A program made the position numbers and the translations under genes. 49,623 nt of DNA from F1-120-MAGs118 sp013360535 (GTDB lineage Bacteria > Planctomycetota > UBA1135 > GCA-002686595): positions 1 through 49,623 of the forward strand of contig JAPKHC010000049.1 of the NCBI GenBank assembly GCA_026647215.1, written 5' to 3'. Of the stretch, positions 7,495-14,739 are shown piece by piece. The notes under the pieces were generated by a model, which saw nothing but the letters and a program-made list of their open reading frames with translations, had not been told where the DNA came from and searched no databases. Within the stretch, counting starts at the first letter, position 1, and each line of letters begins with the position of its first letter.

Positions 7495-9288
7495 ATGTCC
7501 GCCATCCGCCTCGCCGCCCTCCTCGCCCTCGCCGCTCCCGCATTCGCCGGCACCCGCTACGTCGATTTCGCCGCCACGGGCGCCAACAACGGCTCGAGCT
7601 GGGCGGACGCCTACTCCGGCGCTGGTGGCCTGACCGCCGCGCTCGCCGCCTCGGTCTCCGGCGACGAGATCTGGGTCGCCGACGGAACCTACACGCCGAG
7701 CACGAGCGGGGTCCGCAGCGTGTCGTTCACGTTCAAGAACGGCGTGACGGTCTACGGCGGCTTCGCCGGCGGCGAGACGAGCGTCGCCCAGCGCAACTTC
7801 GTCGCCAACGTGACGATCCTCTCGGGCGACCTCGCCGGCAACGACGGCGCGAACGTGTTCACCGACAACTCGTTCCACGTGCTCAACGGCGCGGGCTCGA
7901 ACTCGACGGCGGTGTACGACGGCTTCACCGTGCGCGGCGGCAACGCGAACTCCGCCTCCAACGACGACCGCGGCGGCGGCATCCTGTGCCTGTCGGGTGC
8001 GAGCCCCACGCTGCGCAACTGCATCTTCACGGCCAACCGCTGCACGTTCGGCGGCGGCGCGGGGTACATCAACGGCGCGAGCCCGACGTTCCTCTCCTGC
8101 ACGTTCGACGCCAACCTCGGCGGCAGCTTCGGCGGCGCCTTCGACATGGCGAACGGCGTCGGTGCGACCTTCGACCGCTGTGTCTTCAAGAACAACTCGG
8201 CGGCGCGCGCGGGCGGCATCGAGATCTTCGGCTCGAGCCCGGTCAAGGTGTCGAACTCGCTCTTCTTCGCGAACACGTCGACCGGTTCGGGCGGCGGCGG
8301 CGCGATCTACATCTCGGGCTCGAACCCGCAGATCCGCAACTGCACGGTCATCGGCAACAGCGCCACCGCCAACGCGGGCGGCGGCATCCTGTCGAGCGGC
8401 GCGAGCCCGAGCATCATCAACTGCATCGTGCAGCAGAACACCGGCACCGGCGGCATGAACGCCGCGGCGCAGGTGACTCCGACGGGACTGGCGGTCAGCT
8501 ACTCGCTCGTGGTGCCGGCCTACACGGGCACCGGCAACCTCTCGACGCCGCCGACCTTCGATACATGCGGCCCGTACCCCTATCGCCTTGCCGCCGGTTC
8601 GTCGGGCATCGACGCGGGCCAGAACTCCGGCGTGCCCGCCGCGTTCACGCTCGACCTCGGCGGCTCGCCGCGCTTCGTCGACGTGCCCTCGGTCGCCAAC
8701 ACCGGCGTCGGCACCGGCGCGCTGGTCGACATGGGCTGCTACGAGGCCGACGTCGACTGCAACGCCAACGGCATCCCCGATGCGTGCGACCTCGCGAGCG
8801 GGACTTCGCTCGACGTCAACGCCAACGGCATCCCCGACGAGTGCGAGTGCCAGGGCGGCACGCCGCCGTCGGCTTACTGCTCGGCCAAGCTCAACTCGCA
8901 GTTCTGCACGCCCGCGATCGGGTTCTCTGGCTACGCGAGCGCGTCGAACTTCGGGCCGTTCCTGATCACCGCCTCGAACGTGCTCAACCAGAAGTCGGGC
9001 CTGCTCTTCTACGGTTACTCGCAGCAGGCGGCGCCGTTCCTCGGCGGCACGCTGTGCGTGGGCTCGCCCGTGCGCCGCACGCCGACGCAGGTTTCCGGCG
9101 GCAGCGCGACGGGCTCCAACTGCACCGGCACGTACTCGTTCGACTTCAACGCCTACATCGCGACGGGTACGGACCCGCTGCTCTCGAACGTCGGCCAGCC
9201 GGTGTTCGCGCAGTGGTGGAGCCGCGACCCGCAGGACCCGTTCACCACGGGCCTGACGAACGCGGTGCAATTCGGCATTTGCCAGTAG
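7495..9288 (+). CDS. Secreted right-handed beta-helix protein with the C-terminal module (tandem paralogue)
   Basis: 597 residues from the ATG at 7495; a GTG just before it at 7492 is an equally open alternative. The signal peptide MSAIRLAALLALAAPAFA is followed by RYVDFAATG...DEIWVADGTY, the same cap as the neighbour. Central coils repeat GG-G and NC motifs over about residues 130-400, then a DCNANGIPDACD calcium-type linker, then the module (YC, FC, LLFYG, GTLCVGSPVRRTP, SGG, 'QWWSRDP', LTNAVQF). Long stretches of DNA are near-identical to the 5539 gene, so this is a fairly recent tandem duplication. No catalytic motif is visible. Confidence 0.85.
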   Translation: MSAIRLAALLALAAPAFAGTRYVDFAATGANNGSSWADAYSGAGGLTAALAASVSGDEIWVADGTYTPSTSGVRSVSFTFKNGVTVYGGFAGGETSVAQRNFVANVTILSGDLAGNDGANVFTDNSFHVLNGAGSNSTAVYDGFTVRGGNANSASNDDRGGGILCLSGASPTLRNCIFTANRCTFGGGAGYINGASPTFLSCTFDANLGGSFGGAFDMANGVGATFDRCVFKNNSAARAGGIEIFGSSPVKVSNSLFFANTSTGSGGGGAIYISGSNPQIRNCTVIGNSATANAGGGILSSGASPSIINCIVQQNTGTGGMNAAAQVTPTGLAVSYSLVVPAYTGTGNLSTPPTFDTCGPYPYRLAAGSSGIDAGQNSGVPAAFTLDLGGSPRFVDVPSVANTGVGTGALVDMGCYEADVDCNANGIPDACDLASGTSLDVNANGIPDECECQGGTPPSAYCSAKLNSQFCTPAIGFSGYASASNFGPFLITASNVLNQKSGLLFYGYSQQAAPFLGGTLCVGSPVRRTPTQVSGGSATGSNCTGTYSFDFNAYIATGTDPLLSNVGQPVFAQWWSRDPQDPFTTGLTNAVQFGICQ

Positions 9289-9311
9289 CGCCAAACCTCG
9301 AAGAGAACCCC

Positions 9312-9500
9312 ATGAAGCCTGCGAAGCCCGCTCCCCGTCCCGACGACCGTCGCACACCTCAACCCGAACCGGCCAAGGCTCCGGCGGAGAAGGAGCGCGC
9401 CGCGGCGAAGGACGAGGAAGCGGCTCGCAAGCCCGTGCTGCGCATCACGACGCTGCACCACGACCGCGAGCAGGCCGGCGGTCACCCGCGGATGGGTTGA
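9312..9500 (+). CDS. Small charged protein of unknown function
   Basis: 62 residues, rich in Pro, Ala, Lys and Glu in the first two-thirds (PEPAKAPAEKERAAAKDEEA) and ending in a histidine/arginine-rich tail (TTLHHDREQAGGHPRMG). It begins 23 nt after the beta-helix gene, with a weak GAAGAGA about 6 nt before the ATG, so it may be co-transcribed. Its last 19 nt overlap the end of the convergent membrane-protein gene. There is no signal peptide or membrane segment. I know no homologue, and it may be a spurious ORF. Confidence 0.4.
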   Translation: MKPAKPAPRPDDRRTPQPEPAKAPAEKERAAAKDEEAARKPVLRITTLHHDREQAGGHPRMG

Positions 9501-9997
9501 TCGGCGTCGCTCGCGAGCCCGACGGGCGTCGAGAGCAGCAGCGAGTGGTCGGGCGCGTAGAGCAGGCGCACTTCCGTCCAGCGGTGGCAGGCGTCGTACG
9601 TGGCGCGGTCGACGTCGACCCGCTGGCGCTCGCCGTCGCACGCGAGCGGGCGGCAGGAGCCGTCGAAACGTGCGGACCAGCGGCGGCGCAGGCGCACGAC
9701 GAGCTGCGGCAGCGGGTGGTCGTCGGGGCGAGCGACGGGCGAGAGCTCGCGGCGTTCGACGAGCGCCTCGACCAGCGTGCCCGAACGCAGGAGCGAGGAG
9801 AAGCCGCGCAGCAGGAAGAGCGCCGCGATGCTCAGGCCCGTGACGAGCCCCACGGTGCGGCCGAGGCTCGTGGGCAGGAACGAGAGTGCGGCGGAGGCCA
9901 CCAGCGCTCCCCCGCCGATGCGCAGGTCGAGCAGGACGCCCGCGCGCAGGCTGGTGCGCTCGGCGGCGGTGAGCGCAGACGTGACCGGCGGTTCCAC
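9482..9997 (-). CDS. Small membrane protein of unknown function
   Basis: 171 residues from the GTG at 9997. Two adjacent hydrophobic segments lie at about residues 22-62 (GGALVASAALSFLP and VGLVTGLSIAALFLL), followed by a cytoplasmic-type region of about 100 residues with Arg-rich and aromatic stretches. A TTG at 10006 is also in frame, but GTG is preferred because TACTTT lies exactly 7 nt before it, as at several other starts here. It is divergent from the ABC exporter across 86 bp. The family is unknown. Confidence 0.55.
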   Translation of the reverse strand: MEPPVTSALTAAERTSLRAGVLLDLRIGGGALVASAALSFLPTSLGRTVGLVTGLSIAALFLLRGFSSLLRSGTLVEALVERRELSPVARPDDHPLPQLVVRLRRRWSARFDGSCRPLACDGERQRVDVDRATYDACHRWTEVRLLYAPDHSLLLSTPVGLASDADQPIRG

Positions 9998-10004
9998 GGC
10001 ACGC

Positions 10005-10010
10005 AAAGTA
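10005..10010 (-). promoter_or_regulatory. -10 box TACTTT, 7 nt before a GTG start
   Basis: Minus strand: GC-TACTTT-gcgtgcc-GTG. The spacing predicts a leaderless mRNA and decides the start codon of the membrane-protein gene. Confidence 0.5.
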
Positions 10011-10083
10011 GCGTGCGCGCAGGAGATTCCGCCATGTGGCTTGAAGCGCGGGCGCGGACGAACGAGCTTCTCCGCCTTCGAAC

Positions 10084-11907
10084 ATGGCCACGCCCCAACC
10101 TGCGGAACCTCCCAAGAAGCGCAAGCCCAGCGCCGCGACCAGCTGGCGCGAGATGCGCAAGCTGCTCGAAGCGCACCGCTCGCGGCTCGCGCTCGGGCTC
10201 GCGCTGCTGCTCGTCAACCGGCTGGTCGGACTCGTGCTGCCGGCGACGAGCAAGCTCCTGATCGACGACGTGATCGGCAAGGGAAATACGGAGCTGCTCG
10301 TGCCGCTGGCGGTCGCCGGCGGCATCGCGACGGCGGTGCAGGCGGCGACGGGCTTCAGCCTGAGTCAGGTGCTCGGCGTCGCGGCCCAGCGCGCGATCAA
10401 CGAGATGCGCAAGGAAGTGCAGGTGCACGTCGGGCGCCTGCCGGTGCGCTACTTCGACTCGACGCAGACGGGCGTGCTGATCAGCCGCATCATGAACGAC
10501 GCCGAGGGCCTGCGGAACCTCGTCGGCACGGGCATCGTGCAGCTCATCGGCGGCATCCTGAGCGCCGCGATCGGCATCGGGGTGCTGTTCTGGCTCAACT
10601 GGAAGCTGACGCTCGCGATCCTCGTGGCGCTGGCGATCTTCGCGGGCGCGATGGGCTGGGCCTTCAAGGTGCTGCGGCCGCTGTTCCGCGAGCGCGGCAA
10701 GATCCAGGCCGAGATCACCGGACGGCTCAACCAGACGCTCGGCGGCGTGCGCGTCGTCAAGGCCTACACGGCCGAGCCGCAGGAAGAGCGCGTGTTCCAG
10801 GGCGGCGTCGATCGCCTGTTCGACAACGTGCGGCGCTCGATGACGGGCGTGTCGGCGACCACCGCGATCTCGACGGCGATCGTGGGCCTCGTCGGAGTGC
10901 TGCTCACGATCTACGGCGGGCGCGCGATCCTCGACGGCTCGATGACGCTCGGCGATTTCGTGATGTACCTCGTGTTCATCGGCCTCGTCGTCGGTCCGGT
11001 CGTGCAGATCGCGTCGATCGGCACGCAGATCACGGAGGCCTTCGCGGGGCTCGACCGCATCCGCGAGCTGCGCGAGGTGGCGCGCGAGGACGAGGGTGAC
11101 GAGGCGCGCCGCATGCTGCCCGAGGTCGAAGGCCACGTGCGCTTCGAGGGCGTGTCGTTCGAGTACGAGGCGGGCAAGCCGGTGCTGACCGGGATCGAGC
11201 TCGACGCGCCCGCGGGCTCGACCACGGCGCTCGTCGGCTCGAGCGGCTCGGGCAAGAGCACGCTCGCGAGCCTCGTGATGGCCTTCAACCGTCCGACGAC
11301 GGGCCGGGTGCTCATCGACGGCCTCGATCTGGCCGGCGTGCGGCTGCGCGACTACCGCGCGCACCTCGGCGTCGTGCTGCAGGACAACTTCCTCTTCGAC
11401 GGCACCGTGGCCGAGAACATCGCCTTCGCACGGCCCGCGGCCTCACGCGCGGAGATCGAGGAAGCGGCGCGGCTCGCGCACTGCGACGAGTTCGTCGCGC
11501 GCTTCGAGAAGGGCCTCGACACGGTCGTCGGCGAGCGCGGCGTGCGCCTGTCCGGCGGCCAGCGCCAGCGCGTCGCGATCGCGCGCGCGTTGCTCGCCAA
11601 CCCGCGCCTCCTGATCCTCGACGAAGCGACTTCGAGCCTTGACAGCGAGAGCGAGGCGCTGATCCAGGAAGCCCTCGGCCGCCTGCGCTCGAAACGCACG
11701 ACGTTCGTGATCGCGCACCGCCTCTCGACGATCCGCTCGGCGGACCAGATCCTCGTGCTCGAAGGTGGCCAGATCGTCGAGCGTGGCACGCACGCCGAGC
11801 TCCTGCAGCTCGGGCGCCGCTACCGCGAGCTGCACGACCGCCAGTACCGCGTCGAGATCGAGCGCTTCGTCAACCCCGGCGAGGAGCTGGCCTCGCCGGG
11901 TGCGTGA
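10084..11907 (+). CDS. ABC transporter, fused permease and ATP-binding exporter (MsbA-like)
   Basis: 607 residues: a six-helix ABC transmembrane domain at about 30-335, then a nucleotide-binding domain at about 350-590. Walker A is GSSGSGKST (near 385), the Q-loop sits in VLQDNFLFDGTVAENIAF, the signature is LSGGQRQRVAIARALL (from about 489), Walker B is LLILDEATSSLDSES and the switch histidine is in FVIAHRLSTI. All are intact. This is the half-transporter architecture of type I exporters, which work as homodimers in the inner membrane on lipids, drugs or peptides. No peptidase domain and no adaptor gene are adjacent, so the substrate is open. No clear Shine-Dalgarno site precedes the ATG. 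Confidence 0.9.
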   Translation: MATPQPAEPPKKRKPSAATSWREMRKLLEAHRSRLALGLALLLVNRLVGLVLPATSKLLIDDVIGKGNTELLVPLAVAGGIATAVQAATGFSLSQVLGVAAQRAINEMRKEVQVHVGRLPVRYFDSTQTGVLISRIMNDAEGLRNLVGTGIVQLIGGILSAAIGIGVLFWLNWKLTLAILVALAIFAGAMGWAFKVLRPLFRERGKIQAEITGRLNQTLGGVRVVKAYTAEPQEERVFQGGVDRLFDNVRRSMTGVSATTAISTAIVGLVGVLLTIYGGRAILDGSMTLGDFVMYLVFIGLVVGPVVQIASIGTQITEAFAGLDRIRELREVAREDEGDEARRMLPEVEGHVRFEGVSFEYEAGKPVLTGIELDAPAGSTTALVGSSGSGKSTLASLVMAFNRPTTGRVLIDGLDLAGVRLRDYRAHLGVVLQDNFLFDGTVAENIAFARPAASRAEIEEAARLAHCDEFVARFEKGLDTVVGERGVRLSGGQRQRVAIARALLANPRLLILDEATSSLDSESEALIQEALGRLRSKRTTFVIAHRLSTIRSADQILVLEGGQIVERGTHAELLQLGRRYRELHDRQYRVEIERFVNPGEELASPGA

Positions 11908-11912
11908 GCACG

Positions 11913-11932
11913 GCGCAGCAACGTTGCTGCGC
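11913..11932. terminator. 20-bp perfect palindrome between convergent genes
   Basis: GCGCAGCAACGTTGCTGCGC lies in the 33 bp between the ABC exporter and the convergent P-domain gene. It could terminate both directions, although there is no T-tract. Confidence 0.45.
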
Positions 11933-11940
11933 GCGGTCGA

Positions 11941-14502
11941 TCACGGCCCGTAGACGAGCTCGACCGCAGGCGACAGGAACGTCGTCTTGCACGAGCCCGG
12001 ATCGCGGAACCAGCCCTGCACGTCGACCGTGTCGCCGACGCTGAAGGGCGAGCCGATCGAGCCGGGATTGGCGAGCTGGAACGCGTGCCAGTCGAGCGGC
12101 AGCACGCCGTCGCACTGGCCCGCGTTGCCGCCGGAGACCAGCGACGACGTGCGCTGCGTCGGCGGGCGCACGCAGAAGAAGCTCGAGCCGACGCCGTTGC
12201 ACCACGAGAGCTGCTGGGAGCCGTTGACGCCGTAGAAGAAGAGGCCGCTCTTCGCGCCCTCGACTTGCGAGACGGTCAGGACGCACGGACCGGTGTGCTG
12301 CACGTTGGGGTGCGTCGGCGCGCTCAGCGTCGGCAGGCAGCCGCTCGACGTGCCGGGCGCGACCGGGTTGCAGTAGACGACCGGGACGCTGGCGGCGCAG
12401 GTGTCGACGAACAGGTCCCAGCGCACGAACGTTCCCAGGTCGCTTCCGAAGTCGTCGCGCACCTCGAGCGTCCACTGGCCGTTGGCGTTCTCGCCGAGGA
12501 AGCTGTCGAAGGAGCCTTCGGGGGCGAGCAGCGGGATGGCGATGCCGGTGACGTAGGTCGCGTCGGAAGGCGCGGCGGTGCTCGAAGGATCGAACGTCGT
12601 TCCGTTGAAGACGTCGTCGTTGTTGCCGCCGCAGTCGGTGATCACGACGACCCGCGTTCCCGTGGGCGAGATCAGGAACACCTCGAGGTCATCGGACCAG
12701 GTGTGGAGCAACTCCACGTACACGCGCACCTCCGCGACCGGCGCGGTGAGCCCGGTCACGTTGATCACGTCGACCACCGTTCCGGGCGAGGGGATCGGCA
12801 CGTTGGGCGAGCTCGTGAACGAGACCGAGTTCACCGCCGGCGCCTGCGGCACGGTCGCGAGGTCGAGGCTCCAGGAGGTGAGGCTGCCCGCGACGCTGGT
12901 CGTGTCGTCGGTGACCGTCAGCACCCAGTTGCCGTTGGGCGTGTCGCCGCGGAACGCGGAGAGCCGTCCTTCGGGCGAGAGCGGCGTGGCCACCACGTTG
13001 ACCGTGAAGAAGTGGTCGGTGACCGGATCGTTGAAGTTGTCGTCCCAGAGCGTGCCGTCGAAGACGCCGCCGCCGAAGCCGTTGTCGGTCGTGACGACGA
13101 CCTCGCGCCCCGAGGGCGACTTCAGCGTGACGTCGAGGTCCGCGCAGGCTCCGTGCACGAAGAAGGTCGTCAGGTCGACGTCCCACAGCGAACCGGTGAC
13201 TCCGGAAACAGGAATCGTGAAGCTGGTCGGCGCTCCCGGACCGAAGTCGGTGATCGGGCCGGTGGTGCCGGAGTAGCCCGAGAGCGGCGGAACCGTCGCG
13301 GCCGGCGCGGTGCGGACCGTCAGGTCCCAGCGATCGAGCGTTCCAAGGCCCGTCGCGCTGTCGTCGGTGACGCGCAGCTGCCAGGTGCCGTTGGGGTTGG
13401 TGCCGAGGAACGTGTCGAAGCCACCCTCGGGCGACGCGAGCGGCACGACGACGAGGTTGGAGTAGAAAACGTCGGTCACCGGCGTCGGCGCGTCGACATC
13501 GAACAGCGTCCCGCGGAAGACGTCGTCGAGCGTCCCGCCGCAGTCGCTCATCACGAGCGCCTGCGCTCCCGAGGGCGAGATCAGGGTGATGTCGAGGTCC
13601 TGCGAGGAGGTGTGGCGGATCTCGAGGTAGAGCTCGATCTCGAGCAGCGACGAGCCGGCGCCGGAGACCACGAGCGAGTCGAAGGTGGTGGCGTTGTCGG
13701 CGAGCGGCAGCGCCGGCGACGTCGAGAACGAGCTCGTGCTCACCGTCGGCGCGGTCGCCAGCGCATTGAGCTGCAGGGTCCACGCGAGCACGTCGCCGTC
13801 GTTCCCGAAGGCGTCGTCCTGCACACGCAGCGTCCAGATTCCGTTGGGATTCTCGCCGCGGAAAGCCGCGAGACGGCCTTCGGGCGAGAGCTGGGCCGCG
13901 GCCACTCCGTTCTGAAACGCCCGGTCGGTCACGGGGTCCGGCGTGGAGTCGTCCCAGGCCGTGCCGTTGAACACGTCGTCGTTGATGCCGCCGTTGTCGG
14001 TCGTGATCACGACGGCGGTGCCCGCGGGCGAGACGAGCGTGATGTCGAGATCCTGACAGGCGAAGTGCGTGACGCTCGAGAGGAGGTTGACGTCCCACAG
14101 GTACGCGCCGAGGCCGCTCACCTGCGTCGTGAACGTGTCGATCGAAGTCGTAGGAATCGCGCCGCCCGTGCCGGAAAAGCTGAAGGTCTGGGTGCCGGCG
14201 GAGCTGCAGGCGGGACCGACCTGGAATTGCGGGCCGCTCGACGTCGGAGTCGACGCACCGATCGGCGCCACGCCGCTCCCCCACGCCGCGTTCGCGGGGT
14301 CGTCACCGCCCACCCGCGCCGAGAGTTCGGCGTAGTGCGCGACGAGTCCGGCCGTCACGGCGACCGGGACGCCGCTCGCGCGCGCCTGGGCGAGCTCGGA
14401 AGCGACCTGCAGCATCCGCGCATGGACCGCGGCGCCGTCCTGGGCGAAGCCAAGCGACGGAATCGAGAGCGAGAGCAGAGCGGCGAGGAGCGGGGTGTTC
14501 AT
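11941..14502 (-). CDS. Secreted protein with four P-domains and the C-terminal module
   Basis: 853 residues from the ATG at 14502, which starts the signal peptide MNTPLLAALLSLSIPSLGFA; frame-open codons upstream are not supported. Four P-domain beta-sandwiches cover about residues 85-700. They alternate: units 1 and 3 share 'LSPEGRL-x-AFRG' and a WDD-x-x-x-DPVTD segment, while units 2 and 4 share 'PEG-x-FD-x-FLG' and a DCGG-x-x-DDVF segment, giving A-B-A-B. The module fills about 708-853 (YC, LFFYG, FFCVRPPTQRT, CDG, 'GWFRDPGSC'). No protease is present. It is related to the two-P-domain gene at 1741 and ends convergently with the ABC exporter. Confidence 0.85.
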   Translation of the reverse strand: MNTPLLAALLSLSIPSLGFAQDGAAVHARMLQVASELAQARASGVPVAVTAGLVAHYAELSARVGGDDPANAAWGSGVAPIGASTPTSSGPQFQVGPACSSAGTQTFSFSGTGGAIPTTSIDTFTTQVSGLGAYLWDVNLLSSVTHFACQDLDITLVSPAGTAVVITTDNGGINDDVFNGTAWDDSTPDPVTDRAFQNGVAAAQLSPEGRLAAFRGENPNGIWTLRVQDDAFGNDGDVLAWTLQLNALATAPTVSTSSFSTSPALPLADNATTFDSLVVSGAGSSLLEIELYLEIRHTSSQDLDITLISPSGAQALVMSDCGGTLDDVFRGTLFDVDAPTPVTDVFYSNLVVVPLASPEGGFDTFLGTNPNGTWQLRVTDDSATGLGTLDRWDLTVRTAPAATVPPLSGYSGTTGPITDFGPGAPTSFTIPVSGVTGSLWDVDLTTFFVHGACADLDVTLKSPSGREVVVTTDNGFGGGVFDGTLWDDNFNDPVTDHFFTVNVVATPLSPEGRLSAFRGDTPNGNWVLTVTDDTTSVAGSLTSWSLDLATVPQAPAVNSVSFTSSPNVPIPSPGTVVDVINVTGLTAPVAEVRVYVELLHTWSDDLEVFLISPTGTRVVVITDCGGNNDDVFNGTTFDPSSTAAPSDATYVTGIAIPLLAPEGSFDSFLGENANGQWTLEVRDDFGSDLGTFVRWDLFVDTCAASVPVVYCNPVAPGTSSGCLPTLSAPTHPNVQHTGPCVLTVSQVEGAKSGLFFYGVNGSQQLSWCNGVGSSFFCVRPPTQRTSSLVSGGNAGQCDGVLPLDWHAFQLANPGSIGSPFSVGDTVDVQGWFRDPGSCKTTFLSPAVELVYGP

Positions 14503-14551
14503 CGCGGGGGACCCTGAAATGGGAGTTCGAAGGACGGGCCGAAGCCGCGAC

Positions 14552-14557
14552 ATCCTA
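14552..14557 (-). promoter_or_regulatory. -10 box TAGGAT upstream of the four-P-domain gene
   Basis: TAGGAT on the minus strand, 49 nt before the ATG, leaves a leader of roughly 40 nt that contains a weak CAGGGT ribosome-binding site. Confidence 0.35.
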
Positions 14558-14661
14558 CGGTCCACGCTCGTCCGCTGGCACGCGCCGATCGAAGCTTGAT
14601 CGCAACTTCAAGGAAAGCCTCCGACCAAGGGCGCAGGCGCGCGGCCGTCGAAACGGTGGGT

Positions 14662-14686
14662 GCACTTTGGTATCTGCGGAAAGTGC
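14662..14686 (+). promoter_or_regulatory. Inverted repeat GCACTTT-n11-AAAGTGC upstream of the macroglobulin gene
   Basis: A perfect 7-bp inverted repeat whose 11-nt spacer contains GGTATCTG, a possible -10. It lies about 55 nt before the start codon and may be an operator over the promoter or a leader hairpin. Confidence 0.3.
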
Positions 14687-14739
14687 GGGGGGGCACGGGG
14701 GTCGTGGTCTCCCATCGAGGTCCCGGGGGGAGAGGTGTC

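Noticed and set aside
5539..9288. CRISPR or satellite-like repeats suggested by the recurring DNA words in the beta-helix genes
   Set aside because: The repeats are in frame, vary by codon and correspond to protein coils and to the paralogous copy; there is no regular spacer structure.
10084..11907. The ABC exporter as a dedicated secretion system for the module proteins
   Set aside because: The module proteins have Sec-type signal peptides, the exporter has no peptidase domain, and no adaptor or outer-membrane gene is adjacent. Proximity alone is not evidence.
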